This document shows, piece by piece, positions 24,654 to 32,966 of a DNA stretch of 64,000 bases (the stretch's first letter is position 1; every line of letters starts with the position of its first letter). The position numbers and the translations under genes were made by a program. The notes below the pieces were generated by a model that saw nothing but the letters and a program-made list of their open reading frames with translations, was not told the DNA's origin and did no database searches. The stretch spans positions 62,001 through 126,000 of the forward strand of contig JAHDQJ010000007.1 in assembly GCA_018433865.1 (NCBI GenBank), given 5' to 3'. Origin of the DNA: Spirochaetales bacterium (GTDB lineage Bacteria > Spirochaetota > Spirochaetia > Sphaerochaetales > Sphaerochaetaceae).

Positions 24654-26368
24654 GTATGACAGAACAAGAGCACGTACTGATCATCCAGAAGGCCAATGAG
24701 TATGTGAAGGCGGAGACAGAAGCCCAATTCAAGAAAGAGATCGTGGACGCCCTGGACGAACAGGCTTTCGACGAACTGTACGACCGCTTCTATACCTCGC
24801 TCTCATTCGGCACCGCGGGAATGCGCGGAGTCATCGGTGGGGGAACGAACCGCATCAATCCCTTCATGATCCGCAAGGTTACCCAAGGATTCGCCGATTA
24901 TCTGGTTTCCCAGGTCACCGATCCTTCCGTGGTGATCGCATTCGACTCCAGGAACTTCTCCGAGCTGTTTGCCAGGCAAGCCGCACTGACGCTCTGCGCG
25001 AACAAGGTGAAAGTCCATCTGTATGATGCCTTGCATCCGGTCCCGATGCTCTCGTTCGCACTCCGCTATCTGAAAGCGACCGCGGGAATCGTGATCACCG
25101 CAAGCCACAATCCCTCCAAATACAACGGATACAAGGTCTACTGGTCAGACGGCGGACAGGTCACGCCTCCCCATGACATCGGTATCGCCGATCGTGTCGC
25201 TTCGGTTGAACCTGGCGCGATCCGGAGCATGAGCCAATCCGAGGCCAAGTACCAAGGTCTCCTGTATCCAGTTCCGCAAGAGGTCGATGAAGCATACTAT
25301 GCGATGGTCGGCGCTTCATTGCACAGACCCGAGTTGCTCGCCGCCTCCAAAGTCACGGTAGCCTATACTCCGCTCCACGGAGCCGGGAACATTCCGGTAC
25401 GGACGATGCTCGCGAAACTTGGCGTGCATTGCGAGGTGGTCGAGCAGCAAGAGCAACCCGACGGCGACTTCCCGACGGTATCGATGCCCAATCCTGAAGA
25501 TCCGCAGGCGATGCGACTGGCGATCGAACTGGGAATCAAGGCCAAGGCCGATATCGTCCTCGGAACAGACCCGGATGCGGATCGGCTCGGCATCGCCATT
25601 CCGTCCGATCCCCAGAAGCTCACCTACACGCTTCTGTCCGGGAACCAGATCGCGGTCCTGCTGTGCGACTACCTGATCACGACGTGGAAGGAGAAGGGCT
25701 ACCAACACGGCAAGCAACCGCTGGTGGTCAAATCGCTCGTGACCACCGATCTGGTCAAGGCCATCGCTGAGTCTGGCGGTGCGGCCTGTGTCGATGTCCT
25801 GACCGGATTCAAATACATCGCGGAGAAGATTGCTGCGCTCGAAGAGTCTGCAACACGGTTCTTCCTCTTCGGTTGCGAAGAGAGTTTCGGGTACCTCTCC
25901 GTTCCGCATGTCAGGGACAAGGATGCGGTTTCTACGGCTGTCCTTGCGGTCGAGATGATGGCGTACTACAGTACGAAGGGACTTTCCCTCCAGGATCGAC
26001 TCAACCAGATCCTCGATACCTACGGGTACTACACCGAATCGGTCCTCTCCTTCACCTACGAAGGAGCTGCAGGAAAGCAGAAGATGGCCGACATCATGAA
26101 ATCGTTCAGGTCGATGACCAAGGGCGATGCATTCGCAGGGTACACGATCGTGGAGAAGACCGATCTGTTGCATGGAGGCCCCGACGGACTGCCTCCCTCC
26201 GATGTGATCATCCTGAAATTCTCCACGGGTGACAAGATGGTCATCCGCCCCTCGGGGACGGAACCGAAAATCAAGTATTACCTCTTCTTCCATGCAGCGG
26301 CATCACAAAGGGAGACCTTCCAAGCCCAACTACAGGAGAGGATCGCACGTTTCAAGTCCGAATTGTAA
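24650..26368 (+). CDS. Phosphohexomutase (phosphoglucomutase/phosphomannomutase)
   Basis: A 572-residue four-domain alpha-D-phosphohexomutase of the PgcA (eukaryote-like PGM2) subgroup: LSFGTAGMRGVIGGGTNRIN at the start, active-site Ser152 in TASHNPSKYNGYK, metal loop DPDADRLGIA, sugar loop GCEESFGYL, and phosphate loop RPSGTEPKIKYY. It interconverts hexose 1- and 6-phosphates. GGAGGTG precedes the ATG, which overlaps the HAD stop (ATGA). Its extended length (570 rather than 450) fits PgcA. Confidence 0.93.
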   Translation: MSMTEQEHVLIIQKANEYVKAETEAQFKKEIVDALDEQAFDELYDRFYTSLSFGTAGMRGVIGGGTNRINPFMIRKVTQGFADYLVSQVTDPSVVIAFDSRNFSELFARQAALTLCANKVKVHLYDALHPVPMLSFALRYLKATAGIVITASHNPSKYNGYKVYWSDGGQVTPPHDIGIADRVASVEPGAIRSMSQSEAKYQGLLYPVPQEVDEAYYAMVGASLHRPELLAASKVTVAYTPLHGAGNIPVRTMLAKLGVHCEVVEQQEQPDGDFPTVSMPNPEDPQAMRLAIELGIKAKADIVLGTDPDADRLGIAIPSDPQKLTYTLLSGNQIAVLLCDYLITTWKEKGYQHGKQPLVVKSLVTTDLVKAIAESGGAACVDVLTGFKYIAEKIAALEESATRFFLFGCEESFGYLSVPHVRDKDAVSTAVLAVEMMAYYSTKGLSLQDRLNQILDTYGYYTESVLSFTYEGAAGKQKMADIMKSFRSMTKGDAFAGYTIVEKTDLLHGGPDGLPPSDVIILKFSTGDKMVIRPSGTEPKIKYYLFFHAAASQRETFQAQLQERIARFKSEL

Positions 26369-26381
26369 AGGTTGGATCAAC

Positions 26382-27164
26382 ATGTCATCAGCGTTCATGC
26401 TCAGGAGAAACAAGGGGGAGACCCTTCGCATCACCGGATACGCGGATCCGAAAGACGCTTCCGTATGGAAAGAGGAGGATGAGATCACATGGTACGCTTC
26501 CACGGGGCTGACTACCCATGAGAAGGACGATGCGCTGTTCATCCTCTACTCACAGATTGACAGGGGTGTCGACCGATGGATCCAGGACAAGCGCTATGTG
26601 CCACGCCTCTTGATCGCCGCGGCTATATTCCTCGTCGTCTACTTTTTCTTCTCTCTCGCGGTCAGGGATCCGCTTCCCATGGTGGACGAGCTGGTGTTCG
26701 CCCTTGCAGGCGCGATCGGAGCTTCTGTCGCTCTTGCAAAGCGTGACAAGAAGAGCGATCTGGCCATGAAGCGTCGTCTGGAGCTGAAGCAGAATGCATC
26801 GCGTGCCGATTTCGTGATCCTGGAAGGATTGTCGGCTTATGAGGCCTATCTCGATACGTGTTCCTATCTGGATACCCTGGATCTTGCCGATCGGCTTGCG
26901 ATGGCCACGGATCAGGAGCTTCCTCCCCTCGATATCCCACAGGAGCAACGCGGGGAGTGGGAACGGGAGTTCCTCGGATTGTTGAAAAAGGATTTTTCCC
27001 TCAGCCGGAAACAGTTCTTCCATCGGTTCGAGCAGATCATGGCGGTTCAGCGGGCGGGGAAGGCGGACGAGGCGCTCGCCGCACGATTGGTGAAGCTGGC
27101 CATGCATCAGCAGCTCGACCTCCCGTTGCTCGCATTCCTGGTCACCGCGTCGAAGCAGGGGTGA
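26382..27164 (+). CDS. Unknown two-TM protein, 260 aa
   Basis: No family recognised. Residues 1-70 are soluble. Two membrane helices lie at about 75-95 (LLIAAAIFLVVYFFFSLAV) and 100-120 (LVFALAGAIGASVALA). The remaining 140 residues are charged and helical. The hairpin-plus-soluble-domains layout recalls the 495-aa protein at 18.6 kb, but no sequence similarity is evident. It sits 13 nt after the phosphohexomutase and 21 nt before the ComEC-like gene, so it is probably co-transcribed. AAAGG is a weak ribosome site. Confidence 0.82.
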   Translation: MSSAFMLRRNKGETLRITGYADPKDASVWKEEDEITWYASTGLTTHEKDDALFILYSQIDRGVDRWIQDKRYVPRLLIAAAIFLVVYFFFSLAVRDPLPMVDELVFALAGAIGASVALAKRDKKSDLAMKRRLELKQNASRADFVILEGLSAYEAYLDTCSYLDTLDLADRLAMATDQELPPLDIPQEQRGEWEREFLGLLKKDFSLSRKQFFHRFEQIMAVQRAGKADEALAARLVKLAMHQQLDLPLLAFLVTASKQG

Positions 27165-27169
27165 CCGTC

Positions 27170-27200
27170 TCTCCGTAGTTCCCGTATGGGAATACGGAGA
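27170..27200 (+). promoter_or_regulatory. Long hairpin spanning the comEC-like start codon
   Basis: TCTCCGTA (27170-27177), a bulged G, TTCCC (27179-27183), loop GTAT, GGGAA (27188-27192) and TACGGAGA (27193-27200): 13 bp with a four-base loop. The ATG at 27186-27188 straddles loop and stem. There is no T-run, so it is not a standard terminator. Confidence 0.5.
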
Positions 27201-28655
27201 ACCTCACACGCAGCCGTAGGATCCTTGGTGTGCAGCGTTCCCTTGCTGGAACTGCTGGGCATCCATGTCCTCTCCGATTTCTTTCCCGCCAATCCTCTTG
27301 CATTGTTGCTTCCGCTCATCGTGTCGGCTGTATTGGCATCACTGTGCACGGTGTGTCAGGCGAGAGCTTCCTTCACCTTGCTTGTGCTTGTGTGTGTGTC
27401 GTGCATCGGAGGAATCTTCCTTGCCTGTACCGTGCGTAACGGAAGTCTCTGCTGCGGGACGCCGTCGGAGCGGATCACCCATGTCGAGGGTGTCCTCCGC
27501 TTCGATACGAGCCTGAGTGACCGCGGCAACACGGTATTCCAGGTACAGCTCGATTCGGTAGGGGATCGATGGGGAAACCGATTTTCCGCGAAGGGCAACC
27601 TCATGCTCCTGTCGCACGAAACGCAGGGAATCCTCGAAGCAGGGACACGAATCGGTGCAGACGGGCACATTTGGTCTCCCGAGAAAGATCTCAACCTCTT
27701 TTATGTCGACTCGGTGACGGCAATCGAAGCAAGCCGATGTTCTGCATCTTTGCGGTTGCGGATCCTTGCGTGGGCACAGCAGAGGCTCGATCTGTTGGGA
27801 GAACCGATTGCGGGAGCGCTGTTGCTTGGGACAGCGTCTGCCGAGGGCCGGGTGAAAGGACTGGCGGTAGAGGCTGGAGTGGCCCACGTGCTCGCGTTAT
27901 CGGGCATGCACCTGCAGTTTTTCGTCTTGCTCATCATGCCGATTTTAACGCTCATGTTCGGAGCGGCGAAGGGCAGGATGGTAGCGTACCCTTTCGCCTT
28001 GGGGTATGTGATGCTCGTGGGTTTCAAGCCATCGCTGACGCGCGCGCTCCTCATGCTCTCGCTCGGACCATGGAAAAGACGGTTCGGCATGATCACGATC
28101 CTCTGGATGTCCTATGTGGTGCAAACCATCTGCTTTCCGAAGACGATCGACAGCGAAGGAGCGCTGCTCTCCTACGCATCACTCGCTGCAATCCTATTGC
28201 TCGCTCCTTCGCTCTCTGCGCTTTTCCATCCGTATCTCACCCGCATGCTCGCTTCGGCCTTGGCGACATCGGTGACGGCATCGCTGGGAACCGGGTGGCT
28301 TTCCATCCTTCTGTTCGGAGCTTGGTATCCGGTGGGCATCATCGTGTCGATCATCGTCGTGCCGCTGGTCACGCTCCTGTTCATCATGCTGGTTTTGTAT
28401 CTCATCACGGGCAATGCCTTGGCAGCGAACGCCGTACGATTGCTCAGCGATTGGTTCACCAAGGTGGTCATGGTCGCCAGTGAGTGGTCTGCCGGTCATC
28501 ACTGGGCAAGTACCTTGCGCTTCTGGGCCTGTTCGGTTGCGGCGATGTTGACTGTGGCGGTGATAGTTGGCTATGCTTGCCGTACCAAACGGAAAAGGAA
28601 CGGGCAGACATACGATGTGGGATTTTCCCTACGATTCTCCAAGCGCCATCAGTGA
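27186..28655 (+). CDS. ComEC/Rec2-like membrane protein lacking the nuclease domain
   Basis: A 489-residue polytopic protein. Its centre carries the competence-domain signature LAVEAGVAHVLALSGMHLQFFVLLIMP followed by FKPSLTRALLMLSL, as in ComEC, the channel for single-stranded DNA uptake. Full ComEC proteins are about 700-800 residues with a C-terminal metallo-beta-lactamase domain; this one ends after the membrane part with a basic tail. The start codon lies within a strong hairpin and has no Shine-Dalgarno, so the true start could be slightly downstream. It overlaps rsmA by 41 nt. Confidence 0.82.
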   Translation: MGIRRTSHAAVGSLVCSVPLLELLGIHVLSDFFPANPLALLLPLIVSAVLASLCTVCQARASFTLLVLVCVSCIGGIFLACTVRNGSLCCGTPSERITHVEGVLRFDTSLSDRGNTVFQVQLDSVGDRWGNRFSAKGNLMLLSHETQGILEAGTRIGADGHIWSPEKDLNLFYVDSVTAIEASRCSASLRLRILAWAQQRLDLLGEPIAGALLLGTASAEGRVKGLAVEAGVAHVLALSGMHLQFFVLLIMPILTLMFGAAKGRMVAYPFALGYVMLVGFKPSLTRALLMLSLGPWKRRFGMITILWMSYVVQTICFPKTIDSEGALLSYASLAAILLLAPSLSALFHPYLTRMLASALATSVTASLGTGWLSILLFGAWYPVGIIVSIIVVPLVTLLFIMLVLYLITGNALAANAVRLLSDWFTKVVMVASEWSAGHHWASTLRFWACSVAAMLTVAVIVGYACRTKRKRNGQTYDVGFSLRFSKRHQ

Positions 28656-29484
28656 GCTCCTCGAACGCAACGGATTTGCGATGTCCAAGAAATTCGGACA
28701 GAATTTCCTCCTCTCGTCATCGGCAGGAGATCGGATCGCGTCAAGTCTCGGATCCATCGATGGGCAACAGGTGTGGGAGATCGGTCCGGGACTCGGAGCA
28801 TTGACTGCGAGACTGTTGGGAAAAGGAGCGTTGGTCACCGCGTTTGAGATCGATCATGGATTCTGCCGCATCCTGCGTGAGCAGGCGTTTGCGGACGAAA
28901 GCCGGTTCTCGTTGGTTGAAGGCGATGCGTTGAAGACTTGGATGGGAGTCTGGGAGTCGGCAGGGACCCCCCGGGCCATCTGCGGCAACCTTCCCTACAA
29001 TGTCGGTTCGATCTGCATCGCACGACTGCTCGAACACCAGTGTCTCCCTCCCGTGATGGTCTATACCCTGCAACGGGAGGTCGCCGAACGTCTCGCGAGC
29101 GAACCCGGTTCGAAGTCATGGTCGACACTCTCCATCCTTGCGCAGACCGATTATGTGGTGGAACAGCTGTTCATGATCAAGGGGGGATCGTTCTATCCGC
29201 CTCCGAAGGTCGATTCTGCGGTTGTCCGCCTCGTCAAGCGTGATGCTCCCCTGGTGGACGGACGTATCCGGGAACTCTTTCTCTCGGTCTGCTCCGATCT
29301 CTTCTCACAACGGCGCAAGACGGTGCGCAACAACTTGCTTCAAGGAGAAAGTGGTGCCCGATTCGGCAAGGAACGATGTTTGCAGGCACTTTCGGATGCG
29401 CACATCGTGGAAAACCAACGGGCGGAACTGCTCGGTTTCGATGAGTTGGTCCGTCTTGCGAATGCGTTCGGATCCCTTGCGTGA
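28615..29484 (+). CDS. rsmA: 16S rRNA dimethyladenosine transferase RsmA/KsgA
   Basis: A 289-residue methyltransferase that dimethylates A1518 and A1519 in helix 45 of 16S rRNA. Evidence: KKFGQNFLLSSSAGDRI, motif I VWEIGPGLGALTARL, FEIDHGF, motif IV CGNLPYNVGS, and the C-terminal FYPPPKVDSAVVRL and FSQRRKTVRNNLL stretches. The start MWDFPYDSPSA is inside the end of the ComEC-like gene. It ends 4 nt from the convergent MATE gene. Confidence 0.95.
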   Translation: MWDFPYDSPSAISELLERNGFAMSKKFGQNFLLSSSAGDRIASSLGSIDGQQVWEIGPGLGALTARLLGKGALVTAFEIDHGFCRILREQAFADESRFSLVEGDALKTWMGVWESAGTPRAICGNLPYNVGSICIARLLEHQCLPPVMVYTLQREVAERLASEPGSKSWSTLSILAQTDYVVEQLFMIKGGSFYPPPKVDSAVVRLVKRDAPLVDGRIRELFLSVCSDLFSQRRKTVRNNLLQGESGARFGKERCLQALSDAHIVENQRAELLGFDELVRLANAFGSLA

Positions 29485-29488
29485 TCGG

Positions 29489-30892
29489 TCAATCCTTCCA
29501 GACGTCGACCCAAGTCCCCTTGCGATACCTGCGATAATTCAGTAATCCCCGTACCACCAAGTCCGCCACCATGCACATCCATGCGACTTCGAGCGAGGCG
29601 CCGAAACCGAGGATCAGTATGGAAGCAGGGACGAGTCGGACGAGCCACATGCCGATGATCGAGTTGATGAACGGCCACTTGGTGTCGCCTGATCCCCTGA
29701 GTATGCCGCTGATGACGATACTGAGGGCAAAGAACGGCTCTGCGAATGCTTCGATGCGCAATACGCGGGATCCGAGTGCGATCACCTGGGCATCACGGGT
29801 GAAGAATGACATGAGTTGAACCGAGAAGATGTACATCAATGTTCCGGTGATCGTCATCAGGATCACTCCCCACCTGAGGCATCTTTTTGCAAAATCGAGC
29901 GCAAGTTCACGCCTTTGTGCTCCCAACGATTGTGCGACCAGCGTGGTCGCTGCCATGGAGAATGCACTGACCGGCATGTAGGTGATCGATTCTGCGGTGA
30001 TCGCGAGATGGTGCGCAGCGAGCGATATGGTCCCGATCCGGGTCACGAGCACCGTGAGGACGATCTGTCCGACATTCAAGGTGGCCCGTTCGAGTGCATG
30101 CGGTGTTCCCAGCCGGAATACGGTACGCATCAATGACCAGTCCACTTTCCAGGAGACTCCCCTGAACGGGGTTTTCAACGGCGAGTCCTTGAACAAGAGG
30201 ACCCCGAACAGGATCAGCGAACTGAGTGCCGTGGCGCCAGCAGTCGCGATGGCGGCACCCTCGACGCCAAGGTCCGCTCCGTAGAGGGAAAATTCATTGC
30301 CGAACAACACGATGTTCCGGGTGGGAAAAATGAGGAAGAAATTTCCGATGATGTTCGCAACATTGGTGATGATGTTGCTGATCAGGGGAGAACGGGTATC
30401 ACCGCTGCTTCTGATCAGGTTTGCCATGTAGGCGAACAGTATGGTGAACGGATACGCGGCCGCTATGTAGCTCATGTAGAGTCCCGCATCGGGAACGACC
30501 TGGGAATCGACACCGATCCAGAGGGGCAAACGGTAGGCGATGGATCGCATGATCGTGGTCACCACGATGGAGAATGCCACGATCGCAAGCAACGCTTGCC
30601 GCACGGTGTGCTGGACGGCCTTGGTGTTTCCCGCGCCGATTTGACGTGCCGCTACCACGGCGAATGCCGCTCCGAATGCGTACATCAGCCCGTGGACGAG
30701 CCAGATCGTGGAACTGTTCGATCCGACGGCCGCTGTCGCGATGGGGCCGAGCGAGCCGACCATCGCGGAGTCGACGTACTGGACCATCGTGTTGAAGCTC
30801 TGGTCGAGGATGACAGGCCATGCCAGCATCCAGATCGTGCGGGCGGGGGAACGTGAGCCATTCAAGAGCGCGTTGTTCTCATGCGAAGCCAT
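29489..30892 (-). CDS. MATE-family efflux transporter
   Basis: A 467-residue protein with twelve hydrophobic segments in two related halves. The MATE signature is visible as AWPVILDQSFNTMVQYVDSAMVGSLGPIATAAVG near the N-terminus and FRLGTPHALERATLNVGQIV in the second half. It probably exports drugs or metabolites against Na+ or H+. AAGGTGATGACTG precedes the ATG. Upstream on this strand a terminator separates it from pta, and TATGAT (30912-30917) is a candidate -10. Confidence 0.9.
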   Translation of the reverse strand: MASHENNALLNGSRSPARTIWMLAWPVILDQSFNTMVQYVDSAMVGSLGPIATAAVGSNSSTIWLVHGLMYAFGAAFAVVAARQIGAGNTKAVQHTVRQALLAIVAFSIVVTTIMRSIAYRLPLWIGVDSQVVPDAGLYMSYIAAAYPFTILFAYMANLIRSSGDTRSPLISNIITNVANIIGNFFLIFPTRNIVLFGNEFSLYGADLGVEGAAIATAGATALSSLILFGVLLFKDSPLKTPFRGVSWKVDWSLMRTVFRLGTPHALERATLNVGQIVLTVLVTRIGTISLAAHHLAITAESITYMPVSAFSMAATTLVAQSLGAQRRELALDFAKRCLRWGVILMTITGTLMYIFSVQLMSFFTRDAQVIALGSRVLRIEAFAEPFFALSIVISGILRGSGDTKWPFINSIIGMWLVRLVPASILILGFGASLEVAWMCMVADLVVRGLLNYRRYRKGTWVDVWKD

Positions 30893-30911
30893 CAGTCATC
30901 ACCTTACCTGT

Positions 30912-30917
30912 ATCATA
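30912..30917 (-). promoter_or_regulatory. Candidate -10 for the MATE gene
   Basis: TATGAT on the minus strand, 19 nt before the ATG at 30892, with the ribosome site AAGGTGAT between. No clear -35 is seen. Confidence 0.35.
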
Positions 30918-31052
30918 CGAGCGGTCGATGCACTCGATGATGTAATCGCTGCCCTGCGCCATGGCCTTACGGGAGGACGTAGGGGGAGTATAGCGGTTTT
31001 ATGCCTGTTGTACGAGATGTCCGGGAGACACTCGTTCCGATCCCGGGGGATG

Positions 31053-31084
31053 AAAAAAGGAGGGAACCGTTCCGGCTCCCCCCA
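31053..31084 (-). terminator. Rho-independent terminator of pta
   Basis: Just after the pta stop on the minus strand, GGGAGCC-ggaac-GGTTCCC (one G-T pair) is followed by TCC and six T. A classic intrinsic terminator. Confidence 0.8.
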
Positions 31085-31091
31085 TCCATTC

Positions 31092-32090
31092 TCAGTTGCC
31101 CGCTTGGGCGAGTGTGATGGCACTGGTCACTACGATGTCCTCGATGCTGCAACCCCGTGAGAGATCGCTCACCGGCTTCGCGAAGCCCTGGAGGATCGGC
31201 CCGTAGGCTTCGGCTCCGGCGAGACGCTGGACCAGCTTGTATCCGATGTTTCCCGCCTGGAGGTCGGGGAATACCAATACGTTTGCCTTTCCTGCCACCG
31301 GCGATCCGGGAGCCTTGCTCTTGCCGACAGATTCCACGATTGCCGCATCGAGCTGCAACTCTCCGTCCACCAGGATGTCGGGTCGTTTCTCCTGCAGCAG
31401 TTTGACCGCAGTGGCGACCTTGTCCACCAACGCTCCCTTCGCGGATCCTTTCGTGGAATAGGAGAGCATCGCGACCACCGGATCGGCACCGAGGTATATC
31501 TTGCACGACTCGGCCGATTCCTCGGCGATCTCCGCCAATTGTTCGGCGGTAGGCTCCGGGATCGTCGCACAGTCGCTGAAGATGAACGAGCCGTCGACCC
31601 CGAGGTCCTTCTTGTCAGTTGCCATCACGAAGCAGGAGGATGCGCTCTTGATTCCAGGTTTCGTCTTGATGATCTGGAATGAGGCGAGCAGGACATTGCC
31701 AGTCGTGTTTTCTGCTCCGGCCACCATTGCATCGGCATCACCGAGACGTACCATCATGGCACCGTAGCGCAACTGGTTCGCCATGCCCTCGAATGCCTCG
31801 GCTTCAGTCATTCCCTTGTGCTTGCGCAGTTCATGGTACTCAGCCGCATAGGCTTTGCGCTTCGAAGAGAGCGCCGGATCGATCAGCGTGATGCCTTCGA
31901 GCGAGACGCCGGCCTCCTTGGCGCAAGCGAGGATCGCGTCCTCTGCACCGAGCAGTGTCACAGCCGAGGCCAGCTTCTCGTCGACGATCCGACGGGCAGC
32001 CACGACGGTTCTCTTTTCAGTTCCTTCGGGCAATACGAGAGCCTTGTGCAGCTGTCGTGCCTTTGCCTTCATGTGTTCAGCAAATGTCAT
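31092..32090 (-). CDS. pta: Phosphate acetyltransferase
   Basis: A 332-residue short-form Pta, converting acetyl-CoA and phosphate to acetyl phosphate: KALVLPEGTEKRTVVAA, the MVRLGDADAMVAGAENTT core and a final VLVFPDLQAGNIGYKLVQRL. With acetate kinase (not in this window) it would make ATP during fermentation. It is a single gene: terminator downstream, GAGGAGTC ribosome site upstream. Confidence 0.95.
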   Translation of the reverse strand: MTFAEHMKAKARQLHKALVLPEGTEKRTVVAARRIVDEKLASAVTLLGAEDAILACAKEAGVSLEGITLIDPALSSKRKAYAAEYHELRKHKGMTEAEAFEGMANQLRYGAMMVRLGDADAMVAGAENTTGNVLLASFQIIKTKPGIKSASSCFVMATDKKDLGVDGSFIFSDCATIPEPTAEQLAEIAEESAESCKIYLGADPVVAMLSYSTKGSAKGALVDKVATAVKLLQEKRPDILVDGELQLDAAIVESVGKSKAPGSPVAGKANVLVFPDLQAGNIGYKLVQRLAGAEAYGPILQGFAKPVSDLSRGCSIEDIVVTSAITLAQAGN

Positions 32091-32170
32091 GTATGACTCC
32101 TCATCTGTAGATAATGTACCCTGCTAGGATACCACAACGCAGGATTGAATTGAATACCCTTTGCCAGGCC

Positions 32171-32209
32171 GACCGGCAATTGCCGGTCTCCATGCTTGTA
32201 TGATAGGAT
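32171..32209 (+). promoter_or_regulatory. 18-bp palindrome and possible leaderless promoter of tyrA
   Basis: GACCGGCAATTGCCGGTC (32171-32188) is a perfect palindrome. TTGCCG (32180-32185) inside it could be a -35, with TAGGAT (32204-32209) 18 nt on and ending 7 nt before the tyrA ATG. TATGAT at 32199-32204 is an alternative -10. Confidence 0.4.
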
Positions 32210-32216
32210 GCGTGGC

Positions 32217-32966
32217 ATGAGTGTGGGAATCTACGGATTGGGAAGGTTCGGATTTTTCTGGGCCGGGCATTTGGCAAAGCACGTCGAAGTGAAAGGATAC
32301 AACAGGAGTCCTCTCGCTCGGTACCCTGAGGGCGTTGCCCGGGCAAGTGAGGATGAAGTCCTCTCCTGCGACACCGTCATCCTCTGCGTGGCCATCTCCT
32401 CTTTCAAGGAGGTGGTGACCCGGATCGCAGGACGGTTGCGTCCCGATGCGTTGGTGATGGACACCTGTTCGGTCAAGGTGTATCCGGCGCAGGTGATGGG
32501 CTCTCTCCTTCCGCCTTCCGTACAGATCATCGCCACGCACCCGATGTTCGGTCCCGATTCGGCAAAGAATGGCCTGGCAGGTCTTCCCTTGGTGTTCTCT
32601 CCGATCCGGGCTGACTCCGATGCGGCGGATCGCTGGTTGCAGACATTCCGCTCGATGGGGCTGCAAGTGCTGAAGATGGACTGTGATCTTCATGACCGGG
32701 AGGCAGCCTACTCACAGGGAGTGACGCACTTCGTGGGAAGGGTCTTGGATGAACTGCACCTCAAGAGCACCGAGATCGCCACGCTCGGGTACCGGAACCT
32801 GATGACGATCGTCGAGCAGACATGCAACGACCCGCTGCAGCTTTTCTATGACCTGCAGCGGTACAATCCCTATGCACACGACATGCACCTGCGACTCAAG
32901 GACGCACTTGACACGGTCCTCGCGGTCCTCGACGCACAGGACAACGCCTCAATGGAGATCCGATGA
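32217..32966 (+). CDS. tyrA: Prephenate (or arogenate) dehydrogenase
   Basis: A 249-residue TyrA: N-terminal NAD(P) fold VGIYGLGRFGFFWAGHLAKH, VILCVAISSF, VMDTCSVKVYP, the catalytic-region ATHPMFGPDSAKNGLAGLP, and a helical dimer domain with QGVTHFVGR. It makes hydroxyphenylpyruvate (or tyrosine) from prephenate (or arogenate). It is short, with no fused chorismate mutase or ACT domain. It overlaps mtaB by 4 nt. An 18-bp palindrome just upstream is a candidate operator. Confidence 0.9.
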   Translation: MSVGIYGLGRFGFFWAGHLAKHVEVKGYNRSPLARYPEGVARASEDEVLSCDTVILCVAISSFKEVVTRIAGRLRPDALVMDTCSVKVYPAQVMGSLLPPSVQIIATHPMFGPDSAKNGLAGLPLVFSPIRADSDAADRWLQTFRSMGLQVLKMDCDLHDREAAYSQGVTHFVGRVLDELHLKSTEIATLGYRNLMTIVEQTCNDPLQLFYDLQRYNPYAHDMHLRLKDALDTVLAVLDAQDNASMEIR

